In this document: positions 49,001 through 59,459 of the stretch, one piece after another
Layout of the letters: every line of letters starts with the position of its first letter
Position numbering within the stretch: the first letter of the stretch is position 1
Source of the DNA: Rhododendron vialii
Lineage: Eukaryota > Streptophyta > Magnoliopsida > Ericales > Ericaceae
Assembly (NCBI RefSeq): GCF_030253575.1
Contig: NC_080569.1
Location: 950,001-1,014,000 of the forward strand
Reading direction: 5' to 3'
DNA: 64,000 nt
Translations under genes and position numbers: made by a program
The notes under the pieces: model-generated
What the model saw: the letters and a program-made list of their open reading frames with translations, nothing else
Database searches by the model: none
Told to the model about the DNA's origin: nothing

Positions 49001-50186
49001 TTGAACGCGATTGGAGAAAGGACAAAATCTCAAAATCGGATCATTGGGGCCCATTTTTTCTGGTAATACTTGATAGATTTGTCTCCTTAATAGGATTTTC
49101 TCAATTTTAGCATTGATGTATTATCCTGATGCAGCCCTGCCTATGTAACGCCTCTCCTGGAAATAGTTCGCACAGAAAGAACCTCCCCCCAAGTAATTGT
49201 AGACTTGCTAGATGTTGGGAAGAGGATAAAGAAAACTCCAGTAGTTGTTGGGAATTGCACTGGCTTTGCAATTGGGCGGATGTTCTTCCCTTACTCACAA
49301 TCAGCCATGTTGCTTGTTGAACGTGGTGCTGACGTATACAGGGTTGATCACGCAATTACGAAATTTGGGATGCCATTGGGCCCATTTAGGTATATGTGGC
49401 TGGTTTTATCCTATTGAAATGAAATGATTCCATTTTTCAAAATACGACATCATCTTATTCATGCTTCCTGAAAAGTGGATACGTTTCAGGAAAACTTCTC
49501 AAAAACCAAACAAATATGCTTTGTGTCCAGAATCTAAAACATAACACGATGAATGAACGATGCCAAACAGGCGTAGCTTTTCTCTTATTACAAGTCTTGT
49601 GGTATATGATAAGCTCCAAGAAGAAGGCACAAAGTTCATATCGGATTCATTTTTGCAAGAATAGAGAGTCGTCTTCATATTGAAATATGCTCGAACACGT
49701 ATCTTTTCAATTTATATGTTGTTCTTTTCTGGGTTAATTTCAGAGTGGTTGATCGGGTTGGTTTTGAGGTTGCTATTGCGACTTCTAACCACTATGTAAA
49801 GGCCTATCCAGAGAGAGCATTTAAACCAATGCTGATTTCTGTCCTGCAAGAGGAGAACCGAGCAGGTAATCTGGCTCAGCCCTAAATGGTAATAAGTAGG
49901 GTGACTTCTATTTTGTGTGATCACTATTAATTTAATTCCATGAATCTTTATGGGACAAAAGGGCTCACACTTGAATGTTTGAGTTCGTTGTTGTTTTCTT
50001 GCTCTCTTGACTAGGGACTAGGGTTATCGTGGGCTTTAAATGAGTTCTCTCTCTTATGGTGTGTTTTTTCCAGGGGAATCTACTCGAAAGGGTTTCTATT
50101 TGTATGATGACAATGGCAAGGCTAGCCCAGATCCTGACATACAGAAATATGTCGAAAGGGCTCAGAGCACATCTGACGTTACGGTT

Positions 50187-50243
<57 letters not shown>

Positions 50244-52038
50244 TCCTTTACTTACTGGCCCGGCTGATTCTCTTAAAAGTTGATACTTATGTGATAAGTG
50301 CATATTGGTTTTACTTATAAATACTCCCAAGCCACTATGGCTGTTCTTAACAAGCTCAACTGCTCATAATAACATATTATGCCCTATGGATGGCCCATGG
50401 GGATATAAGCTTTATTTATCTGATTCATGCAGATGTGCAAAGATTCGCTCGTTGTTGATCTATTCTGAAATTTAGTTCATCTGGCAATATGAATGCTTCG
50501 TCTCTTAGGCTCTTCTTGATGGCTTGAAGAACATATACAATGCAAACCTGTTATTTGCAATCTCCATATTTCTGACTCCTCTGTTTATGGATTTTCAACT
50601 GAATATTGTTAACCACCGATCGTCTAAGTCAGATTCCTCTCTTTCTCTCTCTTGTATTCTTCTATTTCACAGTTGATGAAGTTGTCTGATGGAGACATAG
50701 TTGAGATGATATTCTTTCCTATCGTGAATGAGGCCTGCCGCATCCTTGCTGAAGGAGTTGCGGTCAAGGCATCCGACCTTGATATTGCTTCTGTACTGGG
50801 GATGGAATTTCCAGCATACAGGTTGCTATTTCTGATAGTGTCAAATTCTATTACGGACGAGGATTGAACACTTACCTTTTGCAACTGGGTTCAGGGGAGG
50901 AATCATTTTCTGGGCCAATTCTATTGGGTCCACATACATTTGCTCAAAATTGAAGGATTGGTCAATGACACATGGAGATTTCTTCAAGCCGTGTGCTTAT
51001 TTAGTGGAACGAGCTGCCAAGGGAGCTTCTCTGGTGAGACATCTAAACTGCTTCTGCTCTGTTTTACATGTAGAACAGTAATGTTCGTTGATTCCATAAC
51101 ATAAGTTATAGGCTTTATACGTATATTCGAGTATTTCTTTCGTATGACAAATGATTAAATGTTCTTGCTGGGGGGAATAACAAGAGGTTAAAGTTATGAA
51201 GGAAACATATAAGCAAGCATTTATTCAGCAATGAATTGATGCATCTTTTAGTATGAGAATTGTAGAGGTATGTCCATGTAGAGTTAGATGATAAAAAAGC
51301 ATGGAAAATACATGGAAGCAAGAATGTGGACGCCTTCGATGTGACTCCTCATGTTAATTTCAGCACTATCACAGATATTTAAGGACAATTATCCGGAATT
51401 CTAAATCATTAAAAGTTTGCATTGTAGAGGTTTATTTGTAAGGGATTCAATCCAGAATCTCAAAGATTTGCAGGATTACTGACAATGGGTGGTAGTAGTA
51501 CCTAATTTATAATCAACTATGTGTTTCCGAAGTAAATTGGTTTTCCTGAAAATTCCATGAAGCCGCTCTGTCTGAGTAAGGCTGAGGCTGATTTCTAAGA
51601 AGGGGCAGTTTTGTTGAGGCCGGGCCTACCCGTAATGACGGGTGCTCTGGGGGCGTGGATATGAATTGTAGCGGCAAGAAAAGAGGCGGTTGCCTTTGAT
51701 TCAAAGCAGACATGGCTTCTAAGAAGAGTAACTAGAGAAAGTGGATTATTGTAGCTTATGAAAAGTGGTTGGGAGTCTTGGGACTGCATGTTTTTTTTTT
51801 CCCCCCCGGCTGTTGAACATGGGGACTAATGGTTGTTGAATCTTTGTATTGGATGTTGTTGCCGAGTCCAATTATTTCCTGCCATTCAAATCGAATTCCT
51901 AAAGTTTCCCTTGGGCTTGTAGCTAAAACTATCTTGTATTGGTCCTTTTGGATGATTCGGATTACAACTGTAGTGATATGAAGACGTGTGTAACTACTGC
52001 AGGGAGCCTCTGTCGAACAAGCTAACTCTCGGTTATAA
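43094..52038 (+). CDS. MFP2: Peroxisomal beta-oxidation multifunctional protein (MFP2/MFP-a type)
   Basis: Catalyses 2-enoyl-CoA hydration and 3-hydroxyacyl-CoA dehydrogenation in peroxisomal fatty-acid beta-oxidation. Eighteen exons: 43094-43184, 45168-45239, 45306-45371, 45455-45508, 45601-45668, 45749-45830, 46376-46431, 46533-46835, 46907-46993, 47979-48153, 48242-48363, 48899-49062, 49135-49389, 49744-49865, 50074-50183, 50673-50821, 50895-51033, 52003-52038. All introns are GT-AG, the frame is unbroken and the product is 716 aa. The hydratase half keeps both catalytic Glu (114 in ALGGGFE, 134 in LGLPE). The NAD-binding loop is [10 protein letters not shown] (312-321). The dehydrogenase His 444 (GAHFF) and Glu 456 (LLEIV) are present, 12 residues apart as in FadB. 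It ends in SRL, a PTS1 peroxisomal signal. Odd: GFAIGR (about 490-495) where the family has GFxxNR, HFFCPAY for HFFSPAH, and [10 protein letters not shown] for the usual D-L-x-G stretch. N-terminal KGRTVLEVG is MFP-a-like; it could be a divergent extra paralogue. Confidence 0.92.
43702..44530 (+). mobile_element. RTE-type LINE fragment in MFP intron 1
   Basis: 3' part of a non-LTR retrotransposon, same strand as the gene. It opens with the end of the reverse transcriptase, [17 protein letters not shown] (one residue off the FADD active-site motif), then [18 protein letters not shown]. After 43917 the frame is broken, but words for the RTE C-terminal region remain, such as [19 protein letters not shown]-like and a later [11 protein letters not shown]-like segment. 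It ends in the tail AGCCGACCCCAATTGATTTG with GGTTTGGTT. It is 5'-truncated and internally decayed. Confidence 0.75.
50188..50239. repeat. (CT)n microsatellite in MFP intron 15
   Basis: About 26 CT units starting 4 bases after the exon 15 donor (ACG|GTTG). An expansion this close to a splice donor is unusual. Confidence 0.9.
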
Positions 52039-52570
52039 GATTCATCAGGTCAAATATTCTACAACTGTGCAGTCAAGAATATCAATGAAGGTGAACTGGT
52101 ATAATTGTGCTAAACTACATTTCCTGTCACCACTTGTCAGTGCTAATGGCTTCACCGCTGGTCTGGCTTCTTAAGCAGGGAACAACCATCATACTTATGG
52201 CTGCTTTAAAATGAAACTGTTTCTGTGACACTATCGGCTGTTGAACAGGATGGAAAAGCCATTGCTGGTGTTTGACGTGCTTTTGTTGGAGCTTGGAGGT
52301 GGTACTAGACTTTATACACCATATGTCTTCCGGCACTAGAGATGGTAAATAATTTTCTGCCCAAGATATATGGTCCTTTCAATGTGTCTAATATTCTATA
52401 TAAGCAACATTGCGTTAACAACTCTTATAGGACCACAAACACATTCACAAATGTGGTAGGGCCTATTATAGATGGTCTTTTGAATGTGTATTTTTGTATT
52501 TACTATGCTATGATTTTTTTTTTTTAAGCTTTCACCCCTTACCTTGTAATCTCAACGAAAAAACAATCAA

Positions 52571-52673
52571 GAGAATTGATATTCACACTCTATTTTTTAT
52601 TATCCACACTTTTAATACTTAAAAAGAAAAAAAAAGTGTGGATAATAAAAAATAGGATGTGAATATCAATTCC
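52571..52673. mobile_element. 103-bp palindromic MITE
   Basis: GAATTGATATTCACACTC and TTTTTATTATCCACACTTTT are mirrored by AAAGTGTGGATAATAAAAA and GATGTGAATATCAATTCC. The loop is under 20 bases. Same family as 7707-7823 and 56540-56650. Confidence 0.7.
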
Positions 52674-53081
52674 CATAAAGAATAGTGTAATTCGTTGAAA
52701 ATTAGTAGCCATTAATGGGAAATGGACAAAAGGATCACTTTCGGTCAATTGCGATCATTGTTGCCCACTCGAGCTGGAGTCTTGGATTTGACTTCGTGGA
52801 CCATCTTGTCAATATCTGCTTACGATGGAGCATGCGTTACTGAATTGCTTTGATGTGGAGCACACGAGTAATTATTCTCTGCCCCGGAAACATCACCTGG
52901 TGGTGTCCCAAATTTTTTTCTACTACATATTTGTGTGGGCTACACATTTATATGGTTTTCAACACTTTCTAGTAGAGATCATATAATTGTGCGGTAGAGA
53001 GTTTAGAGCACTACGTGACAGCTGGAGCAAACACTCGTTCTATTTGGTGAGATGCTTCTAGGACTGCTCAAAAAATCTCAT

Positions 53082-53700
53082 AAATCGGACACGGATTGAA
53101 AATTAGAAAACCGTGACTCGCTGTTCGGTCCAAGAATTTTCATTACGAAACTGTGAATTAACTAAATCAGACCGTAAGATATTTATTTTATATAAATAAT
53201 AAATAAAAATATATGTGTATTTATATAATTAATTGTTAGTAATGTTAAAACTTTTTTCTACTAATTTTAGTATTTTATATTAATAATGAGATATAGTGTA
53301 GATGTACATAAAATATAGAGGGTAAATAATAGTTTTTTTTTTGGTATAAGTTATAGGTAACCCTAGATTGTAATAATACAATCTACTAGTGTTTAGACTT
53401 TTTGAATTTGATTTCTGAAATAGGCTTTTGGTAGTTCATGTAACAATTACTTTCTGATAGTGTTAAACTTACTTCTGAGTGTAACCTTCTTCACTTTTAG
53501 TTTGGGATATATGCTTGAGCATTATTTTTGTTAAAATCCGTGGACAAAACCATAATTTATCCGCGAGTTACGAATTGGATTGGAACCGGACCGTAGGACT
53601 TTTGGACCGGACACGAATTTCATTTTATAAAAATTGTGACTAGCAGTTCGGTCCTCAGATTCTTAGAAATCCAAACTGAACCGGACCGCGAGAGCCCTAG
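53082..53700. mobile_element. hAT-like non-autonomous repeat, GGTTCGG family, copy 3 (degraded)
   Basis: Left third with GACTCGCTGTTCGGTCC and AAATCAGACCGTAAG, AT-rich middle with ATATATGTGTATTTATATAA, right third with GAACCGGACCG and CTGAACCGGACCGCGAG. The pattern matches copies at 5535 and 30369 but the ends are worn. Confidence 0.5.
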
Positions 53701-54030
53701 ATGATTCATTTGTTTGATTTCAGAAAGGGAGAAATCTCGTAATCGAAGTTGGTGTTCATAATTAGTCCGAATGGTTTATCTTGTATATTTGAATCTTAAA
53801 AACATTCTAAATCTTAGGGCCACTGAATGGTTTATCTAATCGTTAAATTAGGTCCTAGAAAGTCGAGATGTGCGAAAACTAAAGTGGACATTCGTTATTA
53901 AGAAAAACAAAAGGTTTAGGTACACAACAATTTCAACAACATTATCCACAACCTCCAGGCCCACAATGTATGTGATAAATTGTAAATAATATTGTGTTTG
54001 AATTATTGTGTAAGTAATAGAATAATAAAT

Positions 54031-54315
54031 AAAGATAACGAAAAGCAAGTGAGTGAACCACGTAGAACACGAATGCAGTAGAATGGTGTTGAAAATTGAG
54101 CAAACGGGAATCAAATACTTCCTCTTCCTCATAGCCTTTGAACACAGGAGAGAGAGAGAGAGAGAGAGAGATCACGGGGAATTTTTTAATAAAAATAACG
54201 AAAAGCAAGTGAGTGAACCACGTGGAACACGAATGGTGTTGAAAATTGAGCAAAGGGGAATCAAAAATTTCTCCTTCCTCACAGCCTTTGAACACAGGAG
54301 AGAGAGAGAGATCAC
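54031..54315. repeat. tandem duplication of the DUF538 leader
   Basis: Copy 1 is 54031-54175 and copy 2 is 54191-54315. Both run from ATAACGAAAAGCAAGTGAGT through GTGTTGAAAATTGAGCAAA and CCTTTGAACACAGG to a GA run and ATCAC. Copy 2 lacks about ten bases (near CAGTAGAATG) and has a shorter GA run. Copy 2 ends 13 bases before the start codon. Confidence 0.9.
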
Positions 54316-54328
54316 TCAGCATCCACCG

Positions 54329-54865
54329 ATGGCTTCACCGGCCTTTCCTTGCCTCTTTCTCATACTTCTACTCACTCTCCGAATCTCTTCTGCTGCCGCC
54401 GCAGCCGCAGACGACACTCCCACGGCCTACCAAATCCTACAGGAATACGGTTTTCCAGCGGGGCTTCTCCCAGAGGGCGTGACGGGCTACGAATTGGACA
54501 AATCCAGCGGCAAATTCAAGGCCTACTTGGGCGTCACCGGCGGGAGCACCTGCAGTTTCAAAGTGGTCGGTTACCAGCTCAAGTACAAGTCCACCATCAC
54601 GGGGGTGATATCCAAGGACAAGATCAGCAACTTGAAGGGTATTAGCGTCAAAGTGCTCTTCCTCTGGTTCAACATCGGGGAGGTCACTCGCGACGGCGAC
54701 GATCTCCAGTTGTCCGTCGGGATTGCGTCCGCTAATTTTGGTGTTGAGAATTTTGAGGAGAGCCCTCGGTGTGGTTGTGGATTTGAGTGTGTGAATGGAG
54801 GGGAGGGAGAGGGGGTGAAGCTCAGGTTGAAATTCAACCGTTTTGTGCCTTCTCTTTTGGAGTGA
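54329..54865 (+). CDS. DUF538 family protein
   Basis: Single-exon secreted protein of 178 aa. A signal peptide spans about 1-24. The domain begins at TAYQILQEYGFPAGLLPEGV (about 32-51), the family hallmark, followed by GYELDKSSGKFKAYL and CSFKVVGYQLKYKS, and ends KLRLKFNRFVP. Two Cys pairs are visible (Cys in STCSF and the CGCGFEC cluster). Members are plant-specific and small and have been linked to stress and to lipid or wall binding, but no activity is firmly established. The start at 54329 is chosen because the signal peptide follows at once; the frame is open upstream to 54053, but that part is the duplicated leader. Confidence 0.9.
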   Translation: MASPAFPCLFLILLLTLRISSAAAAAADDTPTAYQILQEYGFPAGLLPEGVTGYELDKSSGKFKAYLGVTGGSTCSFKVVGYQLKYKSTITGVISKDKISNLKGISVKVLFLWFNIGEVTRDGDDLQLSVGIASANFGVENFEESPRCGCGFECVNGGEGEGVKLRLKFNRFVPSLLE

Positions 54866-55402
54866 AATTTGGGAAATTTGATCGGCTTTGGGGGGAAAAG
54901 GAATGGGCAGTTGCAACTAAAGTCACATAATCCTTTCGGTACGAACTTTCGCTCACTCTCAATTCTTGGCTTCTTGCTCTCGTGAATTTGAGTGAATTCA
55001 AGTAGTTTAGAATATCTTAAAAGCTTTCATGCTCGCACACCATTGTCTCGTGCTCACGCACACGTAATATGTGGCTAAGGGAACCTGCGGTTGGGCCCGT
55101 TATTTATTTGGACGTTTTGTAACTATATTGTTAGACTTTTGTGGTATTTTCCAAAACCAAGTACGTACTCCTATATATCTTGTTGTGATTGATGAGAAAA
55201 TTAGTTTTGGCATAAGCAATGTGGGTATAAAAGATCCAAAAAAAATAGTTAGAGAAAGCAACACTACTAGTTATTCCCATTAGAATTTGATCAATGTACT
55301 ACTACACTACTTAATGGATCAACTACGTACACTGTCAATATAGACGGAGCATGTCTAGCTTTTTATCAAACTGGACAGAGTTTGAGTCTTCTTCGAAAAA
55401 AA

Positions 55403-55534
55403 CACCAACCGAGGTGGTGGCGTGGTGGTCAATCTTGAAAGGTGGTTTTAGGATCAGGAGATTCTGAGTTTGAGGTGTGCTACCGTTGGCATCGCGAACT
55501 GCCTTTTTGCTGTGAAGGAAACGAGACTTGAGAA
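55403..55534 (+). mobile_element. tRNA-derived SINE, unit A
   Basis: Box-A-like GTGGCGTGGTGGTC and, about 40 bases on, box-B-like GAGTTTGAGGTGTG in the order of a polymerase III promoter, beginning CACCAACCGAGGTGG. It is followed directly by a second unit. Confidence 0.6.
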
Positions 55535-55539
55535 AAAAC

Positions 55540-55690
55540 GCCACCCGAGGTGATGGCGTAGTGGTCACTCTCACAGGTTGTGGAATTAGGAGGACGTGAG
55601 TTTGAGGCATGCTATCGATGCCCCTCAAATGGTTTACCCCAGTGCCGGCCCTCAAATGTTTGTAACCCCTGCCTGCTGATCTAAGCGGCC
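55540..55690 (+). mobile_element. tRNA-derived SINE, unit B
   Basis: Begins GCCACCCGAGGTGATGG with box-A-like ATGGCGTAGTGGTC, then box-B-like GAGTTTGAGGCATG, then CCCCTCAAATGG and an unrelated-looking tail. It resembles unit A closely over the first 90 bases. The 3' limit is approximate. Confidence 0.6.
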
Positions 55691-56539
55691 TTAAGCAGTG
55701 ATCGTTGTAGTTTTGGCTGTCGTTAGTTGTCTCCAAACTCGTTTTTTTGCTAGGAAACAGAGTTACTAGATTATAATTGCCTCCCTTTCGGCCAAATAGA
55801 TCCATGGACTATTTCTTCCGTCATGGCATATGAGTAGGACTTTGAGGTTTTCGTCGCATGCTTTGTCTTTCTTGTTTTACTTTTCGTATTGAGCAACACC
55901 CATGGCAAAAATCGATACTTCGATCAAGCTTAATTAATAAAATCATCGAAACAATTCATTGATCATGTTGAAATCTAATTTGTAGCGACAGTAATTGAAA
56001 ATTTTGAAGCTGTTGTTTTTAGATCCAATAAGCACTCGTGCGTGCTTTGAAAATTGTGGCTACATGTATCTCGAGCATGATTTTTATCTCAAGTTAATGA
56101 AGGCACGTCAATTGCAAGTTGCTTTCAATAGAGGTGAATGAATTTGCACTCTGCATGATTTTTCCTTTTGGTAAACGATATTTTGGGAATTAATATTCAC
56201 ATCCCCTTTCACAATTCAAACACCTTTTTTTGTCTTTATCCGATTGAATTTACTAGCCCTTTATTCAATACATTTTTTCACATATTTAAATATAATATTG
56301 CATGTGCAAGTTGAGTGGAGTGCATTGGCGCCTCATTTATTGTCTTATACTCTCATGCACATGGGCAAGGTTCGTTTTCCGTAAGCACACATTTCCCTCC
56401 CCAAGTTTCCTAGGATGGAGTAGATTAAGATTAATGAATGCCAAAAAAAAAAATTATAAATTCATGTGGATAAAAAACAAAAAAGAAAGTGTGAATGGCT
56501 AAAAGGGGAATATGAAAATCATTTTTCTGATAGGAAACT

Positions 56540-56650
56540 GATTGTCACGCTCCACTTTTTACTGATGGCGCTCTACTTTTAACGTGAAATTACTAGTAAT
56601 TTCATGAACAAAATAGAACGTAATTAGTAAAAAGTGAAGCGCGAATATCA
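56540..56650. mobile_element. short foldback MITE, GGCACTCCA family
   Basis: GTCACGCTCCACTTTTTACT and the inner TGAAATTACTAG are mirrored by CTAGTAATTTCA and AGTAAAAAGTGAAGCGCGA. Confidence 0.6.
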
Positions 56651-57103
56651 AAATTCTTTCTGATATTTTATTACCAAAAGAAATGGAGTACACGAACATA
56701 GTAAAAGATGCGCCTGACGAAACAAACAAGAAAAGTAGAAGGATCTAAGGGAATGAGAAAGAACATTCAAACCTGCGAATTTAGTTATTAGTATGAATCA
56801 GTTTAACTTTGGCCGATTTGATTCAATTTTTAAGTCGTTTGGTCCTGATTTGAAAAATGAAAAAAAAAATCAAATAAATTAATCGGTTTTCTAATATATA
56901 TGATAATGGTTCTCATTTTGAACCGATCGATGCATGATTGCGCGTAACGAATTTAAAAATGTAATGATAGTATATGATTCGACTGGGAAGCAACGTCTAA
57001 AAAAAGACTCAAACATAGTCAAACATGTAATAATTGACATGTAACGTTACTTTGTGTACTTTAAATGAAATTGGTTCGAAAGTAAAGTTGTATAATGTAT
57101 TTT

Positions 57104-58544
57104 GGGAAAAAAACTGAAATAGTCCCTGTAGTTAAGTATTTGTGTCAATTTGGTCCCTGTAGTTGTAATTGGCTCGATTTACACTCTGTACTTTTCATTT
57201 TGTTTCAATTTGGTCCAAATACTAATTTCCGTTAGTCCGCCGTTAGTCCTTTAAACAACAAAATCATATGGCCCCCTTTTTTGGGGTTAAAATAGACTTG
57301 TTCGGCTAAATAAGCCAACTGGCTTATTTTTTTAGCCTTATTGAAATTTTTTGCGTATTGTTAGTTTTTCGTTAATTTTTTTTGAGGTTATTGCATCATC
57401 ATAACGAGAAAAATCGAAAAAGTAAAAAATTATGATCGAAATCCAATTTTTTTAATAAAGACGAAAAAATTGACTTATTGGGTTATTTTTGTCTTTATTC
57501 AAAAAAATTAGGTTTCGATCGTAATTTTTTACTTTTTAAATTCCTCTTGTTATGACGATGCAATAATTCCCAAAAAAATGACGAAAAACTAACAAATACG
57601 AAAAAAATTTGAATAAGGAAAAAAAATAAGCCAGTTGGTTTATTTAGCTAAATAAGGTTACTCATTTTCCTCTTGCCCTAATATACCTCAAAACCAAAAC
57701 ACAGCTCATTCTTCTATTCTCCATTGATAAAAAGGCACTTGGGAAGAAATTTGGTTATAATTTTCTACAAAAAGTGGCCATCGAATTTAGCATTTTCATG
57801 ATCAGCCATGAGGCATCATAACCACTGATATTGTCTACATGTTAAACTTGTAGACAAATACTGAGATGCCTTATTGTTCTGCATAGTACTGAAAATGCAT
57901 ATAGAACCATGTCCAAAAGTCACAACATGATATAGATCCAAAAGTCACAACATGATAAATAACCATGTCCAAAAGTCAGAATATTATATAAACTCAATTC
58001 CAAATTTACCATGTCATAACCTAATACATAGACATAACAAATCACTCAACTATGTTACAATAAACCTAACTTAACAGCCCAAGTGGTTACAAAAAATAGT
58101 GCCCTGTCATTCTATTCATCTTCCTACACTTGGCCCATGCATTGATTCCTGATTAGGAATGTTGAAAAATAAACCTAAGCCAATTTTTTCGTCTTTATTA
58201 AAAAAAAATTGAATTTCGATAATAATTTTTTACTTTTTAGATTCTTCTCGTCATGACGATGCAATAACCCTCAAAAAATTGACGAAAAACTAATAAATAC
58301 GAAAAAATTTTGAATAAGGACAAAAAATAAGGAAGTTGGCTTATTTAACCGAATGGGTCTGTTCCAAAAAAGGAGGCCATATGATTTTGCTATTTAAAGG
58401 ACTAACAGCGGACTAACGGAAGTTAGTAATTGAACCAAATTGAAACAAAATGGAAAGTACAGAGTGTAAATCGAGCCAATTATAATTACAGGGACCAAAT
58501 TGACACGAACACTTAACTACAAGGACTATTACAGTTTTTTTCCC
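57104..58544. mobile_element. non-autonomous Mutator-like element (MULE)
   Basis: Starts GGGAAAAAAACTGAAATAG and ends with its inverse. ATGTATTTT flanks both sides exactly (57095-57103 and 58545-58553), the 9-bp duplication of Mutator elements. The terminal inverted repeats run about 380 bases (57104-57487 and 58163-58544), sharing AGTCCCTGTAGTTAAGT-type, GTTAGTCCTTTAAA-type and CATATGGCC words, then the AAATAAGCCAACT arm of the foldback family. A third, inverted copy of the inner arm lies at about 57488-57660. The 500-bp core (57661-58162) has an imperfect repeat of CCAAAAGTCACAACATGAT and no transposase I can recognise. Confidence 0.88.
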
Positions 58545-58572
58545 ATGTATTTTTTGGGTACTTTAAAAGATA

Positions 58573-58844
58573 CTCCCTCCGTCCTTTTTTTTGTGTCCAG
58601 TATTTCATTTTGGGCTGTCCCTTAATAAGTGTCCATTTTGTAAAGTTAGGAGGGTAAAAGTTGGTATATTGTCTATTTTGTCCCTAAAAGTAGATTTTAT
58701 TTTGAAAAGTTAGTGAGTAAAAGTGTAATGATGATGGGTAAGTATGGAAAGTGGAGGAAAAAATTGATGTGAAAGGTGTAATGATGATGTCTTTTTAATA
58801 AATTGGAGTTACGAAGTAGAACACTTAAAAAAGGACGGAAGAAG
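58573..58844. mobile_element. Stowaway MITE (Tc1/mariner)
   Basis: CTCCCTCCGTCCTTTTTTT at the left and inverted AAAAAAGGACGGAAGAAG at the right enclose 272 bp between TA dinucleotides, only 19 bases from the end of the MULE target duplication. Confidence 0.85.
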
Positions 58845-59055
58845 TATGTAAAGACGTAATCTTAATTTGAGGTCAATCACAATTCAAAACCGGAACTAAA
58901 CCACAATATACTAATTTGTATTGGTTCGGTTCTATGAATTTTACATGTTAATTTGAATCTACGAATTTTGATTTTTGAATTATCACAAAAGCTAAGCAAT
59001 GCTATCCAAGCTCATCGCGAGAAAGGGATGTGCCAATTTCTGAGAGTTTTATGTG

Positions 59056-59459
59056 TTCATATCTTCACATCAACATTGAGAAGATTTGGCTATGACTCAC
59101 ACATACTTGTGTCGGTGAACCACTATTAATTTTAGTAGTTCCTAATTATATAAGAAGACAAATTCTGATGTCAATTTTTTCGTGCTAAACATGGATAACT
59201 TCATTACGTTATAGGATATGACATTTGGTGCATCAGGAGGGACGTTATCCTCATAATTGATTATGTTAATTTGAAGATACGCATATCAGCATTGAGAAGA
59301 CTTGGCTATGACATCACATGTACTTGTGTTGGTGAACCCTAATCAATTGTATGTAAGACAAGTTGTGATGTCGATTTTTCTTTTTCTAAACATGGATAAC
59401 TTCATTACCTTCAAAATGACATTTGGTGCATCTGGAGGAACGTTATCCTCGTAATTGTT
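59056..59459. repeat. direct tandem duplication, about 200 bp per unit
   Basis: Copy 1 (59056-59263) and copy 2 (59278-59459) share CATTGAGAAGA, TTGGCTATGAC, ACTTGTGT, AAACATGGATAACTTCATTA, TGACATTTGGTGCATC and ACGTTATCCTC in the same order. Copy 2 is shorter by an internal gap. No coding capacity is apparent. Confidence 0.8.

Larger units (their letters stand above)
52039..54328. other. intergenic, MFP to DUF538 gene
   Basis: 2.3 kb with no separate gene. It contains the MFP 3' flank, a short palindrome (52571-52673), GGTTCGG-family copy 3 and a tandemly duplicated leader (54031-54315) directly before the DUF538 start. Confidence 0.6.

Noticed and set aside
54053-54328. Extended N-terminus for the DUF538 protein
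   Set aside because: It would be translated from the duplicated leader and GA repeats and would place the signal peptide internally.
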